The notes below the pieces were generated by a model that saw only the letters and a list, made by a program, of their open reading frames with translations, was not told the DNA's origin and did no database searches. Both the position numbers and the translations under genes were made by a program. From the IMG/VR virus record IMGVR_UViG_3300022602_002313, positions 1-39,754 of that record: a DNA stretch of 39,754 nucleotides; one strand, 5' to 3'. The first letter of the stretch is position 1, and the number at the start of each line of letters is the position of its first letter. Source of the stretch: a virus. Shown piece by piece: positions 16,956-24,494 of this stretch.

Positions 16956-17757
16956 TTACATCGTTAGCAAACTGTTTGTGTGACAGTACTCCCGGGTGTC
17001 CATCCCTAGCTCTATCAATAGTATTAAATTTAAGTATGTCAATGTTAAATGCGGCTTTGACTATTTGAATCATATCATCGTCCCAAGAGCTTAATACTAA
17101 ATTAATGTCTTTTGATTTAGCAATATCAATAATCCATTGAATAGAATCAACAGTTTGTGATAATAAAAACTGATCACTAAAGTCTTTTACTATATCAACC
17201 CTAACTGATTCTAGTTCCTGCTGTGTTGTGCTGTAGGCTAATAATATTGATTGTAGATGATTAGTTTTATCACTGTAGTGAAATCTTGTAAACGGTGGCA
17301 AGTTTATTACTGCTGTTTTTATATCCCATATCTTTGATGCGGCTGAAAGAGTTAATGCTATCCGGTGACATCCTGCACCTGGGATTCCTAAATTTAAATA
17401 TTTTGTGTCTTGATGCTTAGAAATCAAATCAGCATAAATGTCATGCTCAGGCAACCCTTGTCCAAAGGTTATGCTACATCCAAGAAATGCTAACAGTTCT
17501 TTTTCATCAGTAGCAGGGTAATTTCCTCTAAACCCTATGTCGTTTATATAATAGCTAAACGATTCTTGACCGCTTGATTGCGATTTAGTTCGTTCCTCTT
17601 CTGACAAATATTTGATCCAACCAAAGCTACTATATTCGTCAAAGTGTTCATTGTTAACAGCATACTGAAGGCAACTAAACTGTAACATATCTAAAGGAGT
17701 ACTAACCAATGCTGGACTTTTTCCTTTTAAAAAATTTAGCAAGTGCTCAGTCAGCAT
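16921..17757 (-). CDS. SGNH/GDSL-family hydrolase-like protein (278 aa)
   Basis: FLGCSITFGQG supplies block I with Ser95 (GCS in place of GDS), LGIPGAGCH the block II Gly, and RARDGHPGVLSHKQ the C-terminal Asp/His pair near residues 252-254. An N-terminal 90-residue extension includes INDIGFRGN, a segment common ahead of SGNH domains in marine bacteria. It is longer than and only distantly related to the SGNH protein at 12061, but both end with HPG-x(2-3)-SH. The start is one base after the upstream oxygenase stop. Probably cytoplasmic. Confidence 0.75.
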   Translation of the reverse strand: MLTEHLLNFLKGKSPALVSTPLDMLQFSCLQYAVNNEHFDEYSSFGWIKYLSEEERTKSQSSGQESFSYYINDIGFRGNYPATDEKELLAFLGCSITFGQGLPEHDIYADLISKHQDTKYLNLGIPGAGCHRIALTLSAASKIWDIKTAVINLPPFTRFHYSDKTNHLQSILLAYSTTQQELESVRVDIVKDFSDQFLLSQTVDSIQWIIDIAKSKDINLVLSSWDDDMIQIVKAAFNIDILKFNTIDRARDGHPGVLSHKQFANDVINILANGTYIC

Positions 17758-17758
17758 A

Positions 17759-18283
17759 TCAATCGTACATTGTTATTTGTAGTGTGTATCTTACATTATA
17801 GCCTACGTTAGCAGGACCGTGTATAGTCATAGGATCACTCCACTCATACATGTCTCCTGCCTTGTAATTAGATATGTATTTGTCATCCCATACAAATATA
17901 TGTCCAGGCTCCCAATCTTGTAAGAACATTGTATAGCGCACAGGATTACTAACTTCAGTTAGTTGAGGATCAATGTGCATAGCCTGAAACTCTCCTGGAT
18001 ACAACATTACAAACCACCAATTAATATTAGAACGGTGCTCGGGCACCGCTGGTAATGTAAATTTAAAATCCTGCATTTCTTTAGACTTAGGATTCATCTG
18101 ATGAAAGAAATGTTTGTTACTAGAATAACCTGGACGAGCCATCTCTGTAAATTTTTCTAGGATAGGATTACCTTTCCATCGATCTGGCTGCCAAACAGGA
18201 GTGCGATCACCTTGGGACGCTTTTAGATGTTCTATAATACCCTGTTCTTCAATCCAGGATTTAAAATTGTCAATATATTTCAT
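17759..18283 (-). CDS. 2OG-Fe(II) oxygenase-like protein (174 aa), paralogue of 19090 gene
   Basis: QAMHIDPQ gives His103 and Asp105, TIHGPANVGYNVRYTLQIT gives His155 and Arg165, the full iron triad plus 2OG-binding Arg on a jelly-roll. FLQDWEPGHIFVWDD and YISNYKAGDMYEWSDP are shared almost unchanged with the protein at 19090, showing recent duplication. The two copies flank another oxygenase gene (18283). Start at 18283 overlaps the upstream stop as TAATG. Substrate unknown. Confidence 0.78.
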   Translation of the reverse strand: MKYIDNFKSWIEEQGIIEHLKASQGDRTPVWQPDRWKGNPILEKFTEMARPGYSSNKHFFHQMNPKSKEMQDFKFTLPAVPEHRSNINWWFVMLYPGEFQAMHIDPQLTEVSNPVRYTMFLQDWEPGHIFVWDDKYISNYKAGDMYEWSDPMTIHGPANVGYNVRYTLQITMYD

Positions 18284-19086
18284 TAATAGCTCTCTAAATG
18301 ATCAATGCCTAGCTGTTTACGAAATTCTTCTGTAAACTTGCCATCAATTCTCAAACTATAGCTTTGCTCCATAATACGTTCGCCACCGTGCCAGTCAACA
18401 TCATTCCACCATGCGGCTCTAGTGTTAAGATACGTCTTGTCTTTTGTTTCTGGATCCCATAGGTACATAGCTTTCTTTGTGTTGGGGCGAACGTGTATAA
18501 ATTCGTTGCGATGCGGTTTAACTACATTAACACCATTCTTAGCATCTAAGTCTCTGTGTTCAAACGGGATACCATCTGCTTCACAGTGGAAGAATATAAC
18601 ACGGCCGATGTCTTCAAATACAGTACCTACTAGGCTTTCTACCCATTTAACTGTTCCTGGAAAGTATTTGGCTTCGGGTGTTAACTTACGTGGAGCAGTA
18701 CGATCATCCCACGAACCCTCTTCCCACAAGTAATAGTAAATGTATGGATCGTATGAACCCATAGCCATTTTTAAAAAACGTGTAAAGATATTGCGCTGTT
18801 GGAAATTTTTAAAATCTGTTGGCATTAATTTTATGCCTGCTTGATATATTGGATCGTCTTTAGGCAGTTCCATAAACTCGTCCATAGACTGATAGATAGG
18901 TTTCCAACTAAGTTTATAGCTCATGTCGTCGAATGTAAAACCTGGTTTCATCCATGTGCCTTCTTTGGCAAACTCTCGTGCTAGAGCAAATCCTGTAAGT
19001 ATCTCAGGTTGTAATTGATCAAATTGATTCATGTCTAAGTATGGAGACATATCAAAGTAATGTTTGTTGTTTATGCCGTGTATCAT
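18283..19086 (-). CDS. 2OG-Fe(II) oxygenase-like protein (267 aa), paralogue of 28273 gene
   Basis: The C-terminal half has FEHRDLD (His177, Asp179), WHGGERIMEQSYSLRIDGKF (His233, Arg246) and a DPETKDKTYLNTRAAWWN block; the equivalent block in the 28273 protein is DPETGERIFMNTRVAYWN. Both start MIHG and share an N-terminal helix region (FDQLQPEI/FDSLRLEI and AREFA/ARDFA). The N-terminal 150 residues are specific to this family. It sits between two related smaller oxygenases. Iron and 2OG dependence are inferred from the residues. Confidence 0.7.
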   Translation of the reverse strand: MIHGINNKHYFDMSPYLDMNQFDQLQPEILTGFALAREFAKEGTWMKPGFTFDDMSYKLSWKPIYQSMDEFMELPKDDPIYQAGIKLMPTDFKNFQQRNIFTRFLKMAMGSYDPYIYYYLWEEGSWDDRTAPRKLTPEAKYFPGTVKWVESLVGTVFEDIGRVIFFHCEADGIPFEHRDLDAKNGVNVVKPHRNEFIHVRPNTKKAMYLWDPETKDKTYLNTRAAWWNDVDWHGGERIMEQSYSLRIDGKFTEEFRKQLGIDHLESY

Positions 19087-19089
19087 ATT

Positions 19090-19617
19090 TTAATCGTTTA
19101 ATGTAATTTGAAATGTATATCTTGGATTGTATCCTATGTTAGCAGGCGCATGTAATGATAACGGATCACTCCATTCGTACATATCACCTGCTTTATAGTT
19201 AGAAATGTATTCATCATCTAACACAAATATATGTCCGGGCTCCCAATCTTGTAAGAATATAGTGTACCTTACAAGATTTTTAACATCTACGGTATGTGCA
19301 TCTAAGTGCATACACTGATATTCACCTGGCAGTAATTTCACAAACCACCAATTTGTATTTGTACGAGTCGCCGGCAAGTCTGGCAAATCAAATTTAAAAT
19401 TTGCTATCTCTTGAGAATCTGGCCCGAGCGTGTGAAAGAATGCCTGATCGTTTGAGTACCAAGGGTATGCTAATTCTCTAATTTTTTCTAGTACAGGATG
19501 CCCGGACACTGTATCTAATCCTGATGCTAACGAAAACTTCTCCCATTGAAGGCTTGTTATATTTTCTATTATCTTTTGTTCTTTGATCCAAGATGAATAG
19601 TTTCCAATAAATTTCAT
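19090..19617 (-). CDS. 2OG-Fe(II) oxygenase-like protein (175 aa), paralogue of 17759 gene
   Basis: His104, Asp106 (QCMHLDAH), His156 (SLHAPANIGYN) and Arg166 make a complete site. The start at 19617 follows directly after the upstream rSAM stop and aligns with the MKYIDNF start of its paralogue; the open frame extends to 19638 but that would overlap the rSAM gene. Differences from the paralogue cluster in residues 20-85, likely the substrate-facing part. Co-transcribed with the tandem zinc-motif rSAM genes. Confidence 0.78.
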   Translation of the reverse strand: MKFIGNYSSWIKEQKIIENITSLQWEKFSLASGLDTVSGHPVLEKIRELAYPWYSNDQAFFHTLGPDSQEIANFKFDLPDLPATRTNTNWWFVKLLPGEYQCMHLDAHTVDVKNLVRYTIFLQDWEPGHIFVLDDEYISNYKAGDMYEWSDPLSLHAPANIGYNPRYTFQITLND

Positions 19618-19618
19618 T

Positions 19619-20683
19619 TTAGATAGTTCGTGCATCATATTTCCTTTGATACTTTTCAGGTATAGTATCGTATAGTGGTAAGTTTTTATTTACTGAACCA
19701 TCACGAAGTATAACTTGATGCACTAGTGGACTTACAGGTTTTCCTGGTATCATATCTGCCCATGATTCTGTTTGATCCTCTTCTAAGTCAATAGTACGAG
19801 CGTCGGGCCACTGAATTATTTTAACAAGTATTCCGTTTATGCGTAACGGATAATGAACTCTAATTCCAAAATTAGGATCGTATTTGTGTTCCCAACCTTT
19901 TTTATCGCAAATCTCTATTACACGATCTACCAGTTGTGATAGATATATTTTTTCTTCGCCTGGATGTCTTCCGATATCAGTACCAACTCGAATCCTATAC
20001 TGTTGGCAAATACGCTCTCCAAACTCTTGTATTTCTTCTAGGCAATATTCAAGTTGAGCAACAGTTTCCAAAGTGTAGCTAACATTTTTAATTTTCATAC
20101 CTAGCTTCAGGCAATTCTCAATCCCTTCCATTTGTTTTTTTCTAACAGTGTGTCCTTGATAGTCCGGATGATTTAAACCTATAGTCCACAATACTTTAGG
20201 CATGTTGGCAAACTGTTTAGCATAATCATAATCAGATAGATAGACGCCATTAGTTAAAATCATAATTGCTCTATGCTTGCCCGGCAATGATTGAATAGCT
20301 CTACACAACTCTGGCAAATCTTTACGTACTGTAGGTTCAGCACCCATTAGTGCAACTGCGTAGCCATCGTCATCCCAAGATTTAATTATATCAAGAATGC
20401 TTTCTATTGAAGGATCCTTACTCATGTTATCTGGAATTTGATAACAATGCGGGCAATTTAAATTACACTTATTAGTAATGTCTAAACAGTAGGTTGTGTT
20501 CTCTGGCTTTGGATATTTGTAATTGATATAAAACTCAGCATTTGGTTCTACAAGGTGTTCGCTGTAGCCGTGCCACTTGCAAGTCTTTCCTAACCATACT
20601 GCGCCATCACGTTCAAAACGGATTGCTGGTACGTGTCTATAACAATGCTCACATACTGACGTTGTATCTGCTAGTTTATTCAT
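19619..20683 (-). CDS. Radical SAM protein with N-terminal CxxC...CxxH motif (354 aa)
   Basis: The N-terminus has CEHC (Cys11, 14) and CKWH (Cys35, His38) around RHVPAIRFERDG, a small metal-binding domain. The rSAM core follows with CNLNCPHC (Cys73, 77, 80) and the Gly/Glu pair LMGAEPT in place of GGEP. This N-terminal domain plus CPHCY core recalls archaeal MJ0619/tetraether-synthase-like rSAM proteins, but that match is from memory of the motif only. It overlaps its tandem paralogue at 20676 by 8 bp. Substrate unknown. Confidence 0.82.
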   Translation of the reverse strand: MNKLADTTSVCEHCYRHVPAIRFERDGAVWLGKTCKWHGYSEHLVEPNAEFYINYKYPKPENTTYCLDITNKCNLNCPHCYQIPDNMSKDPSIESILDIIKSWDDDGYAVALMGAEPTVRKDLPELCRAIQSLPGKHRAIMILTNGVYLSDYDYAKQFANMPKVLWTIGLNHPDYQGHTVRKKQMEGIENCLKLGMKIKNVSYTLETVAQLEYCLEEIQEFGERICQQYRIRVGTDIGRHPGEEKIYLSQLVDRVIEICDKKGWEHKYDPNFGIRVHYPLRINGILVKIIQWPDARTIDLEEDQTESWADMIPGKPVSPLVHQVILRDGSVNKNLPLYDTIPEKYQRKYDARTI

Positions 20684-21713
20684 GTCTATATTTTTCAGGT
20701 ACTGTATCTAACAACATCTGTCCTTTGTTAACTGCTTGATCTCGTAATATAACTTGATGTAGCAATGGGCTCATTGGCTTTCCGGGTACAATGCTAGCCC
20801 AAGATTCGCTTTGTACTTCTTCTAAATCAATTGTATCTACATCACACCATTTGATAAATTTGTGCTCAATACCATTTATTCTAACAGCATAGTGTGTACG
20901 GTTACCGCCTACATAATCGGGATCCCATGACCACCCGTTATTCTTACAAAATTCTTCTGCAACTGCAACTAACTCAGACAAGTAAAGTTCTACAAAGTCA
21001 CCTTCTGGTACACGGCCAATTTCAACGCCTAATTGTATTCTAGCATTGATACCAAATTTTTGTACTTCATGCATGACATCCGTTAATTGTTCTAAGTTTG
21101 CTAATGTGTAAGTTAGTGTCTTAACATCTAATCCTAGCTTAAGGCAGTTTTCTAAACCTATCATTTGTTTAGTACGAATTTGCCCGCCATTATAATCAGG
21201 ATGGTTAAGTCCAAAGGTCCATTTGAGATTAGGTATGTCTTTAAATCGTGCAACGTAATCCCACTTGGCCAAATACACACCATTCGTAACTATTATAACA
21301 TTTCTGCGTTTAATGGGCAATGCATGGATTGCCAAAACTAAATCGGCTAAGTCCTTGCGTACAGTAGGTTCAGCACCAACTAGACTAACAGGATAGCCAT
21401 TGTCTGGCCACGACATAACTTCTGCTAACAGATAATCTATACTAGGATCCTTACTGTTATTGTCGGGCATTTGATAGCAATGTGGACAGTCTAAGTTACA
21501 ACGATTAGTAATGTCTAACCAATATGAACCTGGTCTACGTTTTTGATATTGTTGCGAGTTGTAAAACTCTGAACTAATGTCTAACACAGCTTCTTGGTAT
21601 CCGTGCTTTGGACAAGTTTTGCCTAGCATCATTCGACCATCTTTTTCAAATCGTTCAGCTGGTACGTGACGATAACAATGCCTGCATAGTGAAATAGTTT
21701 CTGAATTATTCAT
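20676..21713 (-). CDS. Radical SAM protein with N-terminal CxxC...CxxH motif, tandem paralogue
   Basis: Cys10, Cys13, Cys34 and His37 repeat the N-terminal metal motif; CNLDCPHC (Cys72, 76, 79) and LVGAEPT are the rSAM core. Blocks such as NGVYLAKWDY, GLNHPDY, RKDL and SPLLHQVILRD are shared with the downstream copy, so this is a tandem duplication. An AATAAATA octamer lies eight bases before the ATG at 21713. It heads the minus cassette 21713-16921, which pairs these rSAMs with three oxygenases and an SGNH hydrolase. Confidence 0.83.
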   Translation of the reverse strand: MNNSETISLCRHCYRHVPAERFEKDGRMMLGKTCPKHGYQEAVLDISSEFYNSQQYQKRRPGSYWLDITNRCNLDCPHCYQMPDNNSKDPSIDYLLAEVMSWPDNGYPVSLVGAEPTVRKDLADLVLAIHALPIKRRNVIIVTNGVYLAKWDYVARFKDIPNLKWTFGLNHPDYNGGQIRTKQMIGLENCLKLGLDVKTLTYTLANLEQLTDVMHEVQKFGINARIQLGVEIGRVPEGDFVELYLSELVAVAEEFCKNNGWSWDPDYVGGNRTHYAVRINGIEHKFIKWCDVDTIDLEEVQSESWASIVPGKPMSPLLHQVILRDQAVNKGQMLLDTVPEKYRHE

Positions 21714-21721
21714 GTGGCAAA

Positions 21722-21729
21722 TATTTATT
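21722..21729 (-). promoter_or_regulatory. Candidate T4-type late promoter octamer before the tandem rSAM cassette
   Basis: The minus strand reads AATAAATA, eight bases before the ATG at 21713 and without a Shine-Dalgarno sequence. The predicted start site would leave a leader of about 0-3 nt. Confidence 0.4.
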
Positions 21730-21744
21730 GATAATTACTATACC

Positions 21745-22428
21745 ATGGAATATTATTACAACAACGTACCTGGGCAAGGTCTTTGCCGCAACAATTTAAT
21801 TTACACTAGTCTTATATCCGAAGACAAGAAACTGTTTTGCCAATGGTATCACAATGATACTGAATATCACAAAGGCAAGAACCAAGTTGTCGATCCTGCC
21901 AAAATGGAAGAAAAATGGCTACGTGAAGTGAACTACTTAACACAGATGCGTAACATCTATCCAGACTTGATTCCAAAAATTACTAAAATTGATTTGGAAA
22001 GTCGTAAGTTGTTTCTTGAAATAGACGGACCTGACTTTTGGGAACAAGCAGGTTGTGACATAGCAAACTACGATAGCGTAGTTCCAGACTGGCAAGAACA
22101 GATGCTTGAAATTATTAAGGCACATAAAAAATTAGGTTGGCACAAATATAGTATGCATCCTAGCAGTTATTTTGTTGTCAAGGGCAAGTTAAAAAGTATT
22201 AACTATTTTTTTACCTATCGTGATACTGAACCTAATATCAGTATTGCAGATGTTGAAAGTCATATCTATACAACTAGACAAGATGAAATGCGTAAGCATT
22301 TAGATACACTAGGAATCAAATGGGACAAACCACAACCGTGGGAAGTTATGGATCAACTATGTTGGGCAAGTTTTAGTACAAACTATCCAGCAGAATTTAT
22401 AGAGCGTGTAAAAGAATGTATAAAATAG
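21745..22428 (+). CDS. Kinase-like-fold protein, paralogue of the 15776 gene (227 aa)
   Basis: The chosen start at 21745 gives MEYYYNNVPGQG and avoids overlap with the divergent rSAM gene; the frame is open to an ATG at 21712, which would add 11 residues. The series WLREVNYLTQM, PDLIPKITKIDLESRKLFLEIDG, WQEQMLEIIKAHKKLGWHKYSMHPSSYFVVKGKLKSINYF matches the 15776 protein in order and spacing. It looks like a divergent small kinase or pseudokinase without clear catalytic Asp residues. It is coupled to the GNAT-like gene by a 13-bp overlap. Confidence 0.5.
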   Translation: MEYYYNNVPGQGLCRNNLIYTSLISEDKKLFCQWYHNDTEYHKGKNQVVDPAKMEEKWLREVNYLTQMRNIYPDLIPKITKIDLESRKLFLEIDGPDFWEQAGCDIANYDSVVPDWQEQMLEIIKAHKKLGWHKYSMHPSSYFVVKGKLKSINYFFTYRDTEPNISIADVESHIYTTRQDEMRKHLDTLGIKWDKPQPWEVMDQLCWASFSTNYPAEFIERVKECIK

Positions 22429-22949
22429 TTCCTTGGTCGGAGGATTTAGATTTAACCAACTTCTATGCTGAAGCAGACCGTAGGGGTTTTGTAAATAACG
22501 CAAATCAGAAATCAATGATCGATTGCTTTCGTAATGAGCGTGAATGGTGCGTGTGGATTCTTTACTACAACAATAACGCCATAGGCAGTGTAGGCGCACA
22601 CAGCATAGAAGAAGGTTATCGTATTTGTGCAAGGACTTGTGTACTGTCTAATTTATTACCATTAACTACACTTCGAACACGTAATCAAATTGCTACACAT
22701 CAGCATGTTACAGCACAATACTTAATGCCCGCTTGTATTGCTTGGGCTAAAGAACCTATGTATATTACTAGTCACCCTAGCGAAGTCGGTACACAAAGAC
22801 TAGTACATACAGTTTGGGGTCCTACATTAGAAAAGACAGGAGTGCTTACTAGAGCATTTGAAAAAGAATACAGAGGGCATCTGCAGACTTTTTGGAAATT
22901 AAATGTAGAGGTGTTCCTTGATCAATTAAGCAACACCCCTAAGATTTAA
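22416..22949 (+). CDS. GNAT-like acyltransferase candidate (177 aa)
   Basis: Residues 1-60 resemble the GNAT N-terminal helices and strands (ADRRGF, WCVWILYYNNNAIGSVGAHSIEEG, where the enzyme's substrate strand 4 would be), followed by RICARTCVL, a strand-5-like piece, and a long helical half. The acetyl-CoA pyrophosphate loop (Q/RxxGxG/A) is not clear, so this is a tentative fold call. It ends exactly abutting the convergent ANL gene (stops at 22949 and 22950). The stop/start overlap with the upstream gene is ATGTATAAAATAG. Confidence 0.5.
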   Translation: MYKIVPWSEDLDLTNFYAEADRRGFVNNANQKSMIDCFRNEREWCVWILYYNNNAIGSVGAHSIEEGYRICARTCVLSNLLPLTTLRTRNQIATHQHVTAQYLMPACIAWAKEPMYITSHPSEVGTQRLVHTVWGPTLEKTGVLTRAFEKEYRGHLQTFWKLNVEVFLDQLSNTPKI

Positions 22950-24398
22950 TTAACGAATTGCTTCTATTCCGTTAGTAATAGCAAGTCTAACCATAGCATT
23001 ACTAAACTTCCAACCGTCAATAAAAAACTGCTTCCTTGGTCCTACAATTTGTTTGCGTATACTGTAGTAGTCAGGATCAACATGTGGTTCCATTTTCTTG
23101 TTTAAATCTTCAAGATCAAGTTCTTGATCTGTTCTGATATACCAGCACTCTTCTTCACTATCAAATACAATATCAAAACTTTGTTCACGTACTAAACCAG
23201 TGACTTCTTCTACAACTGAATTTAAGAAATATGTGTAGACTGTTTTACCATTAATACGACAAAGGTCTGCTCTACCAAGGAACGTGTAAACATTGTTTTC
23301 AACATCGAATCTATCACCAGTAAAATGCTCTCTACCCTTATAATCAGTTATTCTTAATAGCTTGTCATTGACGGTTGTAACTTCTTTGTAAAACGGTGTT
23401 GGAGTTCCGTAAGTTCTAATGTTCCAATTTTTATAGTTAGATTGATTTATTTCGCAATAAAAAACGGGCCCGCCAACTTCTTGACTGCCAAATGTTGGAA
23501 TTATCGTATAACCGAATTCTCCTGCTATCTTGTTAAAGTATTTTTCTTTTAACGACCCTATGTAGTGTATTTTCATATTGTCGTGTTGTTTCTTAGTAAT
23601 ATCTATAAGGTCTGAAAACCATTCCATAGCATCAAAGAAAACTGCAATTCGATTAATTTTTTCAGACTGTACTTTTTCAACTGTAGCTCTATGTAACGCT
23701 TCTTCTCTTTCGCCGCCGCCCCAACCGATGGGCGAATGATAATGTGATTTGCATCTGTTAGCCATTGGTAAAAAGTACACGCCGAGGATCACCCCATGCT
23801 GTAAATTCTTATCATGCCAACATTTTTCATCTTCTTTTAATCCATACAAATCAGCATCTGAATTCATCATTTTAAAAAAGAATTCGTGATCGTGCTCGAT
23901 TAGTTTAGGCGTACCAGTTGTACCAGAACTTGTTGTTATCATTATGCTATCACTAGGCTCACACCACACAGGCGAAACAATCTCGTCTGGATTATAAGTT
24001 TCTAAAACATTGCAATTTAATTTTCTATCTGAATACTGTGGCTGATCATAACCCGGTGGATAAATCATGTCCCATAATACAATGTCAGCTGTTTTATACA
24101 GAGGCATCTTTTCCATTGCTAATGCTGTTTTTGGAAAATCAGAAATGATAAATTTCATTCCAAGCTCTGAACATGCAAAAAGCCATATTGGGTAGTTAGG
24201 CCAGTATGTCATTGACATTACTACTCGTTGACCTTTCTTCACATTAAATTCTTTTATTAAATACGTTTTGGCAAGATCGATCTTTTCATTGAGCTCTTGT
24301 CTGCTCATGTAGACAGTGATAATATTATCATCTTTGTCTCTGTTTAGTGCTGTTATTTCAAACTCGGGATGTAACACATCTCTAGTAATTATGTTCAT
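22950..24398 (-). CDS. ANL-superfamily adenylating enzyme (acyl-CoA synthetase/ligase-like)
   Basis: TTSSGTTGTPK at residues 155-165 is the ATP-binding A3 motif, and GDRFDVENNVYTFLGRADLCRINGKTV gives the A7/A8 hinge region before the mobile C-terminal domain. The 482-aa length is near the small end of the family. These enzymes make acyl-adenylates and pass the acyl group to CoA, a carrier protein or an amine. No carrier-protein gene is visible nearby, so CoA, a host carrier or direct amide formation are options. It has an AAGGGA ribosome site. It is single-gene on its strand between two plus cassettes. Confidence 0.88.
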   Translation of the reverse strand: MNIITRDVLHPEFEITALNRDKDDNIITVYMSRQELNEKIDLAKTYLIKEFNVKKGQRVVMSMTYWPNYPIWLFACSELGMKFIISDFPKTALAMEKMPLYKTADIVLWDMIYPPGYDQPQYSDRKLNCNVLETYNPDEIVSPVWCEPSDSIMITTSSGTTGTPKLIEHDHEFFFKMMNSDADLYGLKEDEKCWHDKNLQHGVILGVYFLPMANRCKSHYHSPIGWGGGEREEALHRATVEKVQSEKINRIAVFFDAMEWFSDLIDITKKQHDNMKIHYIGSLKEKYFNKIAGEFGYTIIPTFGSQEVGGPVFYCEINQSNYKNWNIRTYGTPTPFYKEVTTVNDKLLRITDYKGREHFTGDRFDVENNVYTFLGRADLCRINGKTVYTYFLNSVVEEVTGLVREQSFDIVFDSEEECWYIRTDQELDLEDLNKKMEPHVDPDYYSIRKQIVGPRKQFFIDGWKFSNAMVRLAITNGIEAIR

Positions 24399-24494
24399 TC
24401 GTTTGGTCCCTTCAAGTTGTTTCTAATTTAATTAAGCTACATTTTAATAAAGATATATAACTGTAGACGAAACTATTTATGATAGGAAATTAAC
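24399..24494. promoter_or_regulatory. Divergent intergenic region between ANL gene and the 24495 gene
   Basis: Ninety-six A+T-rich bases separate two divergent starts, one of the few real gaps in the island. On the minus strand CATAAATA (24467-24474) would give a leader of about 65 nt for the ANL gene. On the plus strand, ATAGGAAAT before the ATG at 24495 is a ribosome site and AATAAAGATATATAA is a loose -10-like element. Confidence 0.35.
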
